From positions 1 through 64,000 of the forward strand of contig CAKVLT010000001.1 in NCBI GenBank assembly GCA_934757945.1: a DNA stretch of 64,000 nt. Direction: 5' to 3'. The translations under genes and the position numbers were made by a program. Source of the DNA: an uncultured Bulleidia sp. GTDB lineage: Bacteria; Bacillota_I; Bacilli_A; Erysipelotrichales; Erysipelotrichaceae. The notes under the pieces are model-generated. The model ran no database searches and was not told the DNA's origin. It was given only the letters and a program-made list of their open reading frames with translations. How positions within the stretch are numbered: the stretch's first letter is position 1; every line of letters begins with the position of its first letter. Positions 33,833-42,484 of this stretch are shown one piece after another.

Positions 33833-34863
33833 CAGTCGATTACTTCCTTCTTACCATACATTTCATTGTAGTAGTTCTGGTAGTCACCGGAAATGATGTC
33901 TTCCCACCATTCCTTGTTATTCAGATACCACTGAATTGTCTTCTTAATGCCATCTTTGAACATTGTTTCAGGTAACCAGCCAAGATCTGCATGAATCTTG
34001 GCAGGATCAATGGCATATCTCTGGTCATGACCAGCTCTGTCTGTAACATGTTCAATCAAAGATTCAGGTTTGCCTAATTCTTCAAGAATAATCTTAACAA
34101 TATCAATATTTCTCATTTCATTATGTCCACCGATATTGTAAACTTCGCCAACTTTCCCCTTACGGATAATCAGATCAATAGCTTTACAATGATCTTCAAC
34201 ATATAACCAGTCTCTGACATTTAAGCCTTCTCCGTATACAGGAAGTTTCTTATCAGCCAGTGCATTGGCAATCATCAGAGGAATCAGTTTTTCAGGGAAC
34301 TGATAAGGTCCGTAGTTATTAGAACATCTGGAAATGGTTACAGGTAAACCAAATGTTCTGTGATAAGCATTTACAAGTAAATCTGCACCTGCTTTGGAAG
34401 AAGAATATGGGGAAGATGTATGTAAAGGTGTTGTCTCTGTGAAGAACAGGTCAGGTCTGTCTAATGGAAGATCACCATACACTTCATCAGTAGATACCTG
34501 ATGATATCTCTTAACACCATATTTTCTGGAAACATCCATCAGTACACTTGTACCGATAATATTTGTATCCAGGAAAATTTCCGGATTTTCAATAGATCTG
34601 TCAACATGGCTTTCTGCCGCAAAGTTGACAACGATATCCGGTTTTTCATCCGCAAAGATTTTATCAATAGCTTCTCTGTCGCAGATATCTGTCTTATAGA
34701 ATTTGAACTGAGGGTTATCCATGACATCTTTTAATGTCTTCAGATTTCCTGCATAAGTTAACTTATCTACGCAGATGATTTTATCTTCCGGATGTTCCTT
34801 TAATTCCAGAAATACAAAGTTACTTCCGATAAATCCTGCTCCGCCTGTGACTAAAATATTCAT
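33832..34863 (-). CDS. rfbB: dTDP-glucose 4,6-dehydratase
   Basis: This 343-residue extended short-chain dehydrogenase converts dTDP-glucose to the 4-keto-6-deoxy sugar. It has NILVTGGAGFIGSNFV for NAD, NFAAESHVDRSIENPEIF, VSTDEVYGDLP with the catalytic Asp-Glu pair, YSSSKAGADLLV with Tyr-x3-Lys, and RCSNNYGPYQFPEKLIPLMI. It lies 5 nt after rfbA. Confidence 0.97.
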   Translation of the reverse strand: MNILVTGGAGFIGSNFVFLELKEHPEDKIICVDKLTYAGNLKTLKDVMDNPQFKFYKTDICDREAIDKIFADEKPDIVVNFAAESHVDRSIENPEIFLDTNIIGTSVLMDVSRKYGVKRYHQVSTDEVYGDLPLDRPDLFFTETTPLHTSSPYSSSKAGADLLVNAYHRTFGLPVTISRCSNNYGPYQFPEKLIPLMIANALADKKLPVYGEGLNVRDWLYVEDHCKAIDLIIRKGKVGEVYNIGGHNEMRNIDIVKIILEELGKPESLIEHVTDRAGHDQRYAIDPAKIHADLGWLPETMFKDGIKKTIQWYLNNKEWWEDIISGDYQNYYNEMYGKKEVID

Positions 34864-34868
34864 ACTGT

Positions 34869-35783
34869 TTATTTCTCCTTTTCCTGTTTATTAATTGGTC
34901 CCTGAATACTGTTATTTGCCAGATTTCTCAGATACTCCCCATAAGGGCTCTTACCATAGACATCTGCTGCAGCAAGAAGCTGTTCTTCATTGATCCATTT
35001 GTTATAGAAAGCAATTTCTTCCGGTACAGAGATACGAATTCCCTGAATATGTTCGATACTTCTGACATAGTTAGTAGCTTCTGCCATGGATTCAATAGTT
35101 CCTGTATCAATCCAGGAGAAACCTCTTCCCAATACCTGAAGATCAAGATCACCTTCTTCAAGATAAATCTTATTCAGATCGGTAATTTCATATTCGCCTC
35201 TTGCACTAGGTTCCAGCTGTGAAGCGTACTGTAATACTCTGTTATCATAGAAATACAGACCAACTACTGCATAGTTGCTCTTAGGGTGAGCTGGTTTTTC
35301 TTCAAGAGAAATGACCTTACCGTCTTCATCGAATTCTGCAATACCAAATCTTTCCGGATCATTGACATATTTACCGAAAACAGTAGCTCTGTGATTATCT
35401 TCTGCATTTCTTACTGCTTCTCTCAGCATTCTGCCAAAGTGGTTACCATAGAAAATGTTATCTCCAAGAACCAGACATGCCGTGTCATCACCGACAAATT
35501 CCTTACCCAGAACAAATGCCTGTGCCAGTCCATTAGGAACTTCCTGCACTTTATATTCAAAGTGCACACCAAATTCACTTCCGTCTCCCAGCAATTGTTC
35601 GAAGTTAGGGAGATCATGAGGGGTAGAGATAATCAGAATATCTCTGATACCTGCAAGCATCAATGTACTGATTGGATAAAAAATCATTGGCTTATCATAC
35701 ACAGGTAATAATTGTTTACTTGTTACACGTGTCAGTGGATATAATCTTGTTCCTGATCCACCGGCCAGAATAATACCTTTCAT
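34869..35783 (-). CDS. rfbA: Glucose-1-phosphate thymidylyltransferase
   Basis: The first enzyme of the pathway joins glucose-1-phosphate and dTTP. It starts [37 protein letters not shown], has [11 protein letters not shown] and [23 protein letters not shown], and ends near residue 304, the usual length. ATG 35783 is preceded by GGAGG at 9 nt; a start five codons further out lacks one. Its upstream region contains a 21-bp palindrome and a TATGAT box. Confidence 0.96.
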   Translation of the reverse strand: MKGIILAGGSGTRLYPLTRVTSKQLLPVYDKPMIFYPISTLMLAGIRDILIISTPHDLPNFEQLLGDGSEFGVHFEYKVQEVPNGLAQAFVLGKEFVGDDTACLVLGDNIFYGNHFGRMLREAVRNAEDNHRATVFGKYVNDPERFGIAEFDEDGKVISLEEKPAHPKSNYAVVGLYFYDNRVLQYASQLEPSARGEYEITDLNKIYLEEGDLDLQVLGRGFSWIDTGTIESMAEATNYVRSIEHIQGIRISVPEEIAFYNKWINEEQLLAAADVYGKSPYGEYLRNLANNSIQGPINKQEKEK

Positions 35784-35810
35784 TATAGGCACCTCCATTA
35801 CAAGTGTATC

Positions 35811-35835
35811 ATAAAAGATGACGTAACGTCATCTT
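35811..35835 (-). terminator. 21-bp palindrome: terminator of the MerR-methyltransferase gene, maybe also an rfb control site
   Basis: AAGATGACGT-A-ACGTCATCTT is a perfect inverted repeat followed on the minus strand by TTTT. It is 29 nt past the upstream gene's stop. TATGAT (35813-35808) directly follows it and could be the -10 box of rfbA, which would place the repeat over that promoter. Confidence 0.6.
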
Positions 35836-35863
35836 CAAGTATTTCTTTTCAAATTCCACAATT

Positions 35864-37036
35864 TCACATAATTGAGCAAAGAAAAATACCGGCATCTTTA
35901 GTGATAGTAAATCCCTTTTCAACTTTCTCTTCTACAAACTGTTTAAATTCTCTGTATCTGTCCAGCAGGATGTGGTTCTGATTACCATGACAAGATAAGA
36001 TATAGGCAATAAGCGGTTCCGCTTCATTTACCTCTATTCTGTCTTCGTATTTTCTCATTTCCACTTCTTTAAAGTGTCTCTGTAAAATTTCCTTCCCATT
36101 TTCCAGTCCGAACACTTCATACAGACATTCATTGGACAAAACGATATCCTCATGAAATTCCTGCACAAGATCTGTAATCTCCTTCATATGTTCTGAACTG
36201 TAGGTACTGCATGAAAAAGTGCCTTTAGGGCTTAGGATCCTCTTACATTCTTCTATTACCGCATCCACATCTTCAAAGTAAAACAGCACATGATTGGCAA
36301 TCACTATATCAAAGGTATTATCCTCATACGGAATATGATGGCAATCCACTTTTGCATAGCTAAACCGTGTATCTTTTCCTATAGACTCTCTGGCATCTCT
36401 CAGCATCCCTTCTGAGATATCTGTAAGGGTAATATGGATATTCTCCGGCAATACATGCAGATTTTCTTTCCATAATGCGCCATTACCACACCCTATTTCC
36501 AGTACACGGACAGTATCTTTTAACGGCAATTGTTTTAACATCCATGGAAACCACCCTTCTTTATTCACACTGTATTCAGAATGTAATCGAATACGTGCAG
36601 AAACATTTGTGGCATCCTGATATTGTATCTTTAAGGACTGATCCACACTGGTCATATGAATCAGATCCAGCATCTTATTCCAGTGCATAGTTTCATGATT
36701 TTCAATAGCTTCTACTGTATCACATAACGCTTTATGTACATCTTTTAATTCTGCGATTCTTTCCTGTACAAGTTTCTTCTGAATCTGCAGAGAATCCAGA
36801 AGAAAAGCCTCTTCTGCAGAGCCCACCGTCATTTCACGAATATCATCCAGAGAAAATCCAAGATATTTAAACAGCAATATCTGCTGTAATCTTGCAAGAT
36901 CTGCATCTGTATAGACTCTGGTGCCGTTTTCCTTTCGATAAGACGGTTTCAATATATTCTTATTGTCATACCAGCGTATGGTACGTAAAGTCACATGTGC
37001 CTTCTTGGCAAATTGTCCGCTTGTATAATATTTCAT
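35864..37036 (-). CDS. MerR-family regulator fused to an SAM-dependent methyltransferase
   Basis: The 390-residue protein from ATG 37036 opens with a MerR winged helix (YYTSGQFAKKAHVTLRTIRWYDNKNILKPSYRKENGTRVYTDADL), a helical linker typical of MerR dimers (residues 75-115), and from about residue 180 a class I methyltransferase (VLEIGCGNGALW, LTDISEGML, VDCHHIPYEDNTFDIVIANHVLFYFEDV). It may sense a compound and also methylate it, or use the methyltransferase fold as the ligand domain. AGAGG ends only 1 nt before the ATG, too close to serve as ribosome site; TTGAAA, 18 nt, TTAAAT ends 6 nt before it, pointing to a leaderless message. Confidence 0.85.
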   Translation of the reverse strand: MKYYTSGQFAKKAHVTLRTIRWYDNKNILKPSYRKENGTRVYTDADLARLQQILLFKYLGFSLDDIREMTVGSAEEAFLLDSLQIQKKLVQERIAELKDVHKALCDTVEAIENHETMHWNKMLDLIHMTSVDQSLKIQYQDATNVSARIRLHSEYSVNKEGWFPWMLKQLPLKDTVRVLEIGCGNGALWKENLHVLPENIHITLTDISEGMLRDARESIGKDTRFSYAKVDCHHIPYEDNTFDIVIANHVLFYFEDVDAVIEECKRILSPKGTFSCSTYSSEHMKEITDLVQEFHEDIVLSNECLYEVFGLENGKEILQRHFKEVEMRKYEDRIEVNEAEPLIAYILSCHGNQNHILLDRYREFKQFVEEKVEKGFTITKDAGIFLCSIM

Positions 37037-37042
37037 ACCTCT

Positions 37043-37072
37043 ATTTAAGCACAAAAAAACCACATCTTTCAA
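37043..37072 (-). promoter_or_regulatory. Predicted promoter of the MerR-methyltransferase gene
   Basis: On the minus strand TTGAAA (37072-37067), 18 nt, TTAAAT (37048-37043). It overlaps the terminator of the tRNA. MerR proteins act at promoters with long spacers, but 18 nt is near normal. Confidence 0.45.
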
Positions 37073-37080
37073 TGTGGTTT
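37053..37080 (-). terminator. Terminator of the tRNA-Asn transcript
   Basis: On the minus strand AAACCACAT and ATGTGGTTT form a perfect 9-bp stem followed by a run of seven T, ending 7 nt after the tRNA 3' end. Confidence 0.85.
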
Positions 37081-37086
37081 TTCAGG

Positions 37087-37159
37087 CGCCTTAAACAGGG
37101 CTCGAACCTGTGACACCCTGGTTAACAGCCAGGTGCTCTGCCGACTGAGCTATTAAGGC
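37087..37159 (-). tRNA. tRNA-Asn (anticodon GTT)
   Basis: The minus strand folds as a full cloverleaf of 73 nt: acceptor GCCTTAA/TTAAGGC, D arm GCTC...GAGC, anticodon arm CCTGG-CTGTTAA-CCAGG with GTT, variable GTGTC, T arm ACAGG-TTCGAGC-CCTGT, discriminator G. CCA is not encoded. It is a single gene with its own promoter and terminator. Confidence 0.97.
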
Positions 37160-37172
37160 ATCCGCATGAATT

Positions 37173-37200
37173 ATTATACGCATCCTCAACTCAATTGCAA
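37173..37200 (-). promoter_or_regulatory. Promoter of tRNA-Asn
   Basis: On the minus strand TTGCAA (37200-37195), 16 nt, TATAAT (37178-37173), ending 13 nt before the tRNA 5' end. Confidence 0.8.
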
Positions 37201-37208
37201 GCACTTTT

Positions 37209-38351
37209 TTATTTTGTTTTATCCAAAAGTTGGTTTAAAGTCAGACCGCAATAATACAGTTCCATCTGGAACCAGTTTTTAACGTCTTTAATTGTCTCTA
37301 CAGTAGTATCTTTACACTCACTGCCTGTCACATCATTTGTAAAATCTACAGTACAGGTGCCCATAGATCCCTGATCACTCAACCAGTTATATACATAGTG
37401 AATCGTTCTGTTAGAATACTGGAACACATGTTTATCAAAATCTATAAGATACTGTTCATTATCACTGTTAAAGTTGGATATATAGGTTCCATCTTCCTGC
37501 TTTGTATAATTCAGTCTGTTGACCAGTCTCTTCTTAAATGTGGCTTCTACACTGTCTTCTGGAGAATCATCGTCATCTGTTAATGTCGCTATGGCATCTG
37601 TATCAATCTTGTCTGTAGATACATAGCTCTTTTCATTTTCTTTTGTCTCATCTGAAATGATGACTTCTGTTGTGCCCAGGCTGGAATATTCCACACTGGA
37701 ATCATACGTCACATCTACTGTCTGTCCGGATAAAGTAATCGTACAGGTAAACACTGCCGTTTCTGACAGGAAATACCCGTTTTCATCAAAAGTGTCTTCC
37801 ACCTTTCCGGATTTCACTTCAAAATCATCGTACTGATCCAAGCCATATTGATCATATCTGTTTAAAAGAATCTCTTTAGCAGCTTCTTTAGTCAGATTTA
37901 CTGTACAGGCAGTCTCCTTCACACTTAAAGATTCTATCTGTTCTTCTGTGTACTTTATTGGCGTCAATGGAACAAGAAGGATCTGCTTCAGATGGCTTTC
38001 GTCCATATCTTCATAATAGGTTACCCCATTAAAAGTACTGTATAGTCTTCCCTCATAGTAATCTCCTGAAAACTGAGATTTCATACCATTTGCATCAATG
38101 TGCTGTGTATAGGCACTTGCATCCCGGCCAACCTGTAATACACCATCCATGGTATATGCACTCATAGAAGAATCACTGTAAGACATGGTGTAAGTATTAC
38201 TGACAGCTACTGTATAATTCTCAGAAAAAGAGGCGGTATCCACCAGTTTTGCATAGTCTGCATACTCATCAGCAGTTGAGCTTACCGGTTCTGCGGTTTT
38301 ACATCCTGCGCAAAGGCACAGGGATAATAATGCTAATATTTGTTTTTTCAT
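37209..38351 (-). CDS. Putative lipoprotein of unknown function
   Basis: The product (380 residues) starts MKKQILALLSLCLCAGCKT, a lipoprotein signal with lipobox C-A-G-C. The mature part is acidic and rich in Thr, Ser, Tyr and Asp, with repeated beta-strand patterns such as YTVAVSNTYTMSYSDSSMSAY, VFTCTITLSGQTVDVTYD and NRTIHYVYNW. No family is recognised. A linker, SYVSTDKIDTDAIATLTDDDDSPEDSV, divides the protein at about two thirds. No ribosome site is seen, and TATACT ends 8 nt before the ATG. The tRNA gene follows it on the same strand. Confidence 0.7.
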   Translation of the reverse strand: MKKQILALLSLCLCAGCKTAEPVSSTADEYADYAKLVDTASFSENYTVAVSNTYTMSYSDSSMSAYTMDGVLQVGRDASAYTQHIDANGMKSQFSGDYYEGRLYSTFNGVTYYEDMDESHLKQILLVPLTPIKYTEEQIESLSVKETACTVNLTKEAAKEILLNRYDQYGLDQYDDFEVKSGKVEDTFDENGYFLSETAVFTCTITLSGQTVDVTYDSSVEYSSLGTTEVIISDETKENEKSYVSTDKIDTDAIATLTDDDDSPEDSVEATFKKRLVNRLNYTKQEDGTYISNFNSDNEQYLIDFDKHVFQYSNRTIHYVYNWLSDQGSMGTCTVDFTNDVTGSECKDTTVETIKDVKNWFQMELYYCGLTLNQLLDKTK

Positions 38352-38395
38352 ACTCAAAAAGTATAGCAAATAAATATCGTTTCGTTTGTGAATCT

Positions 38396-38421
38396 TAAAA
38401 AAAGAAGCATTTCTGCTTCTT
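38396..38421 (-). terminator. Terminator of the folD-DUF951-ychF operon
   Basis: AAGAAGCA-GAAA-TGCTTCTT with a long T run on the minus strand; the last base pairs overlap the ychF stop. Confidence 0.9.
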
Positions 38422-39520
38422 ATACGTTAAATCTGAAGAATACAACATCTCCGTCCTGCATGATATATTCTTTGCCTTCAATACGAAGTTTGCCGTGTTC
38501 TTTTAAAGATAGTTCCGTTCCGTATTCCATCAGATCTTCATAACTGTAAACTTCTGCCTTAATGAAGCCTTTTTCAAAATCTGTATGGATAATACCTGCA
38601 CACTGAGGTGCTTTCATTCCTTCATGAAATGTCCATGCTCTGCATTCAGGCTCCCCTACTGTAAAGAATGTACGCAGGCCTAAAAGATGATACGCTGCCT
38701 GAATAATCTGATCCAGACCACTTGTTTCAATGCCTAGATCTTCCAGGAAAGCCACTTTTTCTTCTTTGCTTAACCCTGACAATTCTTCTTCAATCTTTGC
38801 ACAGACAGCAATGCATTCACTGCCTTCTTTCGCAGCATATTCTTTTACTTTTGCAAAATAAGCATTTTCTGATGGATCAGCAATGTCTTCGTCAGACATG
38901 TTTGCTACATAAATAACAGGTTTACTTGTTAATAAACCGTAGTTCTTTAACATAGCTTCATCCTCTTCTGTAAGATCAAGCAAGCGGATGGAGGTACCTG
39001 CTTCCAGTGCAGTCTTGAACTTTGTTAAAGAGTTCATTTCTTTCACAGCATCCTTATCTTTTGTCTGTGCTTTTTTAGCCACTTTACCAATTCTGTTTTC
39101 TACTGTATCCAGATCTGCAAGACATAGCTCCATGTTAATTTCTTCAATATCTCTGATTGGATCCACACTGCCTTCTACGTGTTCAATGTTCGCATCATCG
39201 AAACAACGTACCACATGTACAATAGCATCTGTCTGACGAATATTAGCCAGGAACTGGTTACCTAAGCCTTCACCTTTGGAGGCACCTTTTACAAGACCTG
39301 CAATGTCTGTAAATTCGAAAGTAGTATAGATGGTCTTCTTTGGATTAAACATCTTTACAAAATCATCCATTCTGTGATCAGGCACTTCTACTACACCTAC
39401 GTTTGGTGCAATAGTTGCGAACGGATAGTTTTCTGCCAGTACCTGGCTGTTTGTGATGGCATTAAATAATGTGGATTTTCCTACGTTAGGCAATCCAACT
39501 ATACCTGCTGTTAATGACAT
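38420..39520 (-). CDS. ychF: YchF/OLA1-type ribosome-associated ATPase
   Basis: The 366-residue P-loop protein of the Obg group has G1 GLPNVGKSTLFNAITNS, G3 FTDIAGLVKGASKGEGLGNQFLANIR, and in place of the usual NKxD a NMSDED motif (YVANMSDED) that favours ATP. The C-terminal TGS domain begins about residue 285 (TFFTVGEPECRAWTFHEG) and ends VVFFRFNV. It binds ribosomes and influences redox stress responses. It follows the DUF951 gene by 5 nt, a widespread neighbourhood in Firmicutes. Confidence 0.97.
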   Translation of the reverse strand: MSLTAGIVGLPNVGKSTLFNAITNSQVLAENYPFATIAPNVGVVEVPDHRMDDFVKMFNPKKTIYTTFEFTDIAGLVKGASKGEGLGNQFLANIRQTDAIVHVVRCFDDANIEHVEGSVDPIRDIEEINMELCLADLDTVENRIGKVAKKAQTKDKDAVKEMNSLTKFKTALEAGTSIRLLDLTEEDEAMLKNYGLLTSKPVIYVANMSDEDIADPSENAYFAKVKEYAAKEGSECIAVCAKIEEELSGLSKEEKVAFLEDLGIETSGLDQIIQAAYHLLGLRTFFTVGEPECRAWTFHEGMKAPQCAGIIHTDFEKGFIKAEVYSYEDLMEYGTELSLKEHGKLRIEGKEYIMQDGDVVFFRFNV

Positions 39521-39525
39521 ATATC

Positions 39526-39729
39526 TTATTCTCCCTCTGTATGTTCTACGACTTTTTTCAGTTTCTTTTCAAATATATACCGGTCAAACATGATGATAGC
39601 ACCACATCCCTGACACTGAATCTTGATGTCTGCACCAACACGAATAATTTTCCACAGTTTACTTTTATGACATGGATGCTCTTTCTTCATCTCCACAATA
39701 TCATTCAGCCCGTATTCCATTACCTGCAT
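39526..39729 (-). CDS. DUF951 family protein
   Basis: This 67-residue protein (MQVMEYGLNDIVEMKKEHPCHKSKLW onward) matches DUF951, a small beta-barrel with K-x-H-P-C and a C-x-x-C (CQGCGAI). It is usually encoded next to ychF. The conserved Cys residues may bind zinc. The function is unknown. Its first codons overlap the end of folD by 10 nt; an ATG three codons later is an alternative start. Confidence 0.9.
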   Translation of the reverse strand: MQVMEYGLNDIVEMKKEHPCHKSKLWKIIRVGADIKIQCQGCGAIIMFDRYIFEKKLKKVVEHTEGE

Positions 39730-40577
39730 ATATGTTCTCTTTCCTCATAAGATTGTAAAGTATTTAGAAGCAAAGCACAAATGGTCATTGGGCCAACGCC
39801 CTTTGGAACCGGAGTAATATAGCTGACTTTATCCAGAACATCCTGCGTATCCACATCACCGCATAAATGTCCGTCAACTCTGTTAATACCCACATCTATG
39901 ACTACTGCACCTTCTTTAACATAATCCGAGCGGATTACCTGGGGTCTTCCCATTGCCACAACAAGTATGTCGGCATTTCTTGTAACAGAGGCAAGATCCT
40001 TTGTTTTAGAGTGACAGATAGTAACAGTTGCATTGGCATCCTGTAATAATCTTGCGACAGGATTACCCACAAGTCTGCTTCTTCCAACTACTACTGCCTG
40101 TTTGCCTGTCAGATCCACATGCAAAGCTTCTAATATTTTCATAATACCGAGTGGTGTACAAGGCACAAATCTTGGTTCTCCTGAAAACAGATGTCCTATA
40201 TTAATAGGATGTAATCCATCTACGTCTTTAGAAGGAGCAATTTTCAGAATAGCCTGATTTTCATCCAGATGAGAAGGTAACGGCATCTGTAAAAGAATGC
40301 CATCACAGTTATCGTTTTCATTACACTTCTGTATTTCTTCTTCCAGCTGAGATTGTGTAGTCTGCTCCTTGAGATGATGAACTACATTTTCTATACCTGC
40401 CTGCAGGCATTTATTGTTTTTCCCCTTAATATAAGAAAGAGAGGCAGGATTATTTCCTACAATGATTGTATCCAGACGAGGTGTTCTTCTTCCCTGTAAT
40501 CGATACGTATCTACTTTGGTCTTCATTTCAGCCAATAAAGTGCTGGATAATTCGCTTCCATAGAACAATTCTCCCAT
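39720..40577 (-). CDS. folD: Methylene-THF dehydrogenase / methenyl-THF cyclohydrolase
   Basis: The 285-residue bifunctional enzyme interconverts methylene-THF and 10-formyl-THF, the donor used by PurN and AICAR transformylase. Motifs are LDTIIVGNNPASLSYIKGKNNKC with the catalytic Tyr-x3-Lys, DGILLQMPLPSHLDE, DVDGLHPINIG, VVVGRSRLVGNPVARLL for NADP, and TPVPKGVGPMTICALL. AAGGAGAAG precedes it. It leads the unit with DUF951 and ychF. Confidence 0.97.
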   Translation of the reverse strand: MGELFYGSELSSTLLAEMKTKVDTYRLQGRRTPRLDTIIVGNNPASLSYIKGKNNKCLQAGIENVVHHLKEQTTQSQLEEEIQKCNENDNCDGILLQMPLPSHLDENQAILKIAPSKDVDGLHPINIGHLFSGEPRFVPCTPLGIMKILEALHVDLTGKQAVVVGRSRLVGNPVARLLQDANATVTICHSKTKDLASVTRNADILVVAMGRPQVIRSDYVKEGAVVIDVGINRVDGHLCGDVDTQDVLDKVSYITPVPKGVGPMTICALLLNTLQSYEEREHICR

Positions 40578-40624
40578 ATTTCTTCTCCTTCTTATGTGTA
40601 ATATCCGATATTATACCTTATTCA

Positions 40625-41074
40625 TCACTTCAAATCATCGGAATCCAGAAGAATCGTTACAGGTCCGTCATTTAATAATGTAACTTTCATATCTGCTCCG
40701 AAAATACCTTCTTCCACTGTAAACCCAAGTTGTCTCATGTACTCGTTGAAGTACATATATAATTTGTTTGCATGATCAGGTTTACCCGCTTTGGAAAAAG
40801 ATGGTCTGTTTCCTTTATGACAGTCTGCATAGAGGGTAAACTGGGAAATGGAAAGAATAGCTCCATCTACCTGTCGCAGATCCAGATTCATTTTATCTTC
40901 ATCATCTGTAAATATACGTAATTTTGATATTTTATCTGCAACTTTTTTGACAATTTCCTCTGTATCATTATCTTCGATTCCGACCAGAATCATAAATCCC
41001 TTTTGTATAGCACCATGAGTTTTCCCGTCAATGACTACTTCCGCATGGCTTACTCTCTGTATTACTGTACGCAT
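40625..41074 (-). CDS. dtd: D-aminoacyl-tRNA deacylase
   Basis: This 149-residue enzyme removes D-amino acids from mischarged tRNA. It starts MRTVIQRVSHAEVVIDG, has the signature SISQFTLYADCHKGNRPSF and the C-terminal GADMKVTLLNDGPVTILLDS with the Gly-Pro-containing cross-subunit motif region. AGAAGGAAG lies about 6 nt before the start. It appears to be transcribed alone. Confidence 0.96.
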   Translation of the reverse strand: MRTVIQRVSHAEVVIDGKTHGAIQKGFMILVGIEDNDTEEIVKKVADKISKLRIFTDDEDKMNLDLRQVDGAILSISQFTLYADCHKGNRPSFSKAGKPDHANKLYMYFNEYMRQLGFTVEEGIFGADMKVTLLNDGPVTILLDSDDLK

Positions 41075-41255
41075 ATATCTTCCTTCTTTCGCACCTTATT
41101 GTACCAAATATCCAACCAATACTGCACATTTGATTATTAACACGACAATTCCTGCATTTTGTCGCGTTTTCCTTGTGGTAATGTGGGACACGTATGTGAA
41201 TTCACCCCATAAACTTGTAATTTCTTAAGAATTATTGTTTGATAGGGTCATGTTG
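41075..41255. other. Divergent control region between dtd and the second NlpC/P60 gene
   Basis: Two dyads are visible: CGACAA-(10)-TTGTCG at about 41143-41164, followed by TTTTCC on the plus strand, and the perfect 10-bp palindrome GTGAATTCAC inside ATGTGGG...CCCCAT near 41180-41213. Neither matches a riboswitch I know. Confidence 0.35.
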
Positions 41256-42398
41256 ATGAGAAAAATGAACAAAAAACCACTAAAGGGAATCGCAGTTTCA
41301 CTGGCAAGCTTCATGCTTTTAACAGGCAGTGCACTTCAGGTTTCCGCAGAAGAAACTACATCAAGCGACCCTATTCTTGATGCAAGCAATGGAAGTATTG
41401 CCATCTACGAACTCGACATGAACGACCAAACTCCAATGGATACACTCAAGCAGGAGGTCATTACCAAATATGTAGACAGTGATCCAACATTGAGTTTAGA
41501 TGACATTGACATGGAGAAATCCATTGTCGTAACTAACGCATTTGACCGTACAAAGGCTGGATTACAGTCTGTAAACGTAAGCTTAGACATTGTAAAAAAA
41601 GGCGAAAACGTAACACAGCAAAACACGGTTGGATATGATTTTACAGAAAAAGCTGCTATTAAATTAGTTGAACCGGATGGTCCGCAGATTATTCTGAAAG
41701 CTACTGAAGTAACTATTGATCTTGGAAGTACATTTAACTATTCTGATAACCTCGGTATTGTACAGACATCCGATGGCAAGCTTCCTGCTATGAAGGAAAC
41801 TGACAATGTAGATGTCAATACTGAAGGTACATATACTTGTGATGTGACTGCTATTGATGCCAAAGGTGAAAAGACAGAGGTTACATTTACAGTAAACGTA
41901 AAGAAACCTGCAGAAGTAATCCGTGCTGAAGAAGAAGCAGCCGCTGCTGCGGAAGCTGCTGCAGAAGAAGCCGCAAGACAGGAACAGTTAGCACAGGAAC
42001 AGGCCGCTGCCCTTGCAGCGTCTTATGCAAACTTAGGCGCAGGATTAGCTGCTAACGCTGATGCAAGTTCCATTGTCTCCTATGCCTTATCCTTTGTAGG
42101 TGTTCCATATGTATGGGGTGGTACTACTCCTGCCGGATTTGACTGTTCTGGATTTACACAGTTTGTCTATGCACAGTTCGGTATCTCCATGGCACACAGT
42201 TCCTATGCTCAGGAAAATATGGGCACACTGGTTTCTATTGATAACGCACAGCCTGGTGACCTTGTCACATGGAACGGACATGCAGCAATCTATATCGGTG
42301 GTGGTAATGTTGTGAATGCCATGAGTTATGGTACAGGTGTTGCAGTATGTTCTATCTATGCCATCGGTAATGGCAATATGCAGATTCACCGTTTATAA
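41256..42398 (+). CDS. Secreted NlpC/P60 peptidoglycan endopeptidase, second copy
   Basis: The 380-residue product has a signal peptide (GIAVSLASFMLLTGSA, cut after VSA), the same N-terminal region as the protein at 25789 (TNAFDRTKAGLQSVNVS), an Ig-like repeat ending TVNVKKPAEVIRAEEE, a long Ala/Glu helix (about residues 225-262), and NlpC/P60 with Cys 297 in FDCSGFTQFVY and His 342 in NGHAAIYIG. It should hydrolyse stem-peptide bonds during wall remodelling or daughter-cell separation. The start is uncertain: ATG 41256 lies 8 nt after AGGG; ATGs at 41250 and 41265 are also in frame. The Ala/Glu helix is longer than in the paralog. Confidence 0.9.
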   Translation: MRKMNKKPLKGIAVSLASFMLLTGSALQVSAEETTSSDPILDASNGSIAIYELDMNDQTPMDTLKQEVITKYVDSDPTLSLDDIDMEKSIVVTNAFDRTKAGLQSVNVSLDIVKKGENVTQQNTVGYDFTEKAAIKLVEPDGPQIILKATEVTIDLGSTFNYSDNLGIVQTSDGKLPAMKETDNVDVNTEGTYTCDVTAIDAKGEKTEVTFTVNVKKPAEVIRAEEEAAAAAEAAAEEAARQEQLAQEQAAALAASYANLGAGLAANADASSIVSYALSFVGVPYVWGGTTPAGFDCSGFTQFVYAQFGISMAHSSYAQENMGTLVSIDNAQPGDLVTWNGHAAIYIGGGNVVNAMSYGTGVAVCSIYAIGNGNMQIHRL

Positions 42399-42408
42399 GA
42401 AACTTTTT

Positions 42409-42435
42409 AAGACTGCCAGACAGCAGTCTTTTTTT
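42409..42435 (+). terminator. Terminator of the second NlpC/P60 gene
   Basis: AAGACTGC-CAGACA-GCAGTCTT followed by seven T. Confidence 0.92.
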
Positions 42436-42484
42436 ATCCAGTTTTGTTTTCCAGCCCTTTCAAAATCCTGTATAATAAAGGCCT

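Noticed and set aside
41075..41255. c-di-AMP riboswitch before the NlpC/P60 gene
   Set aside because: The gap is short for that class and its conserved core motifs are not visible.
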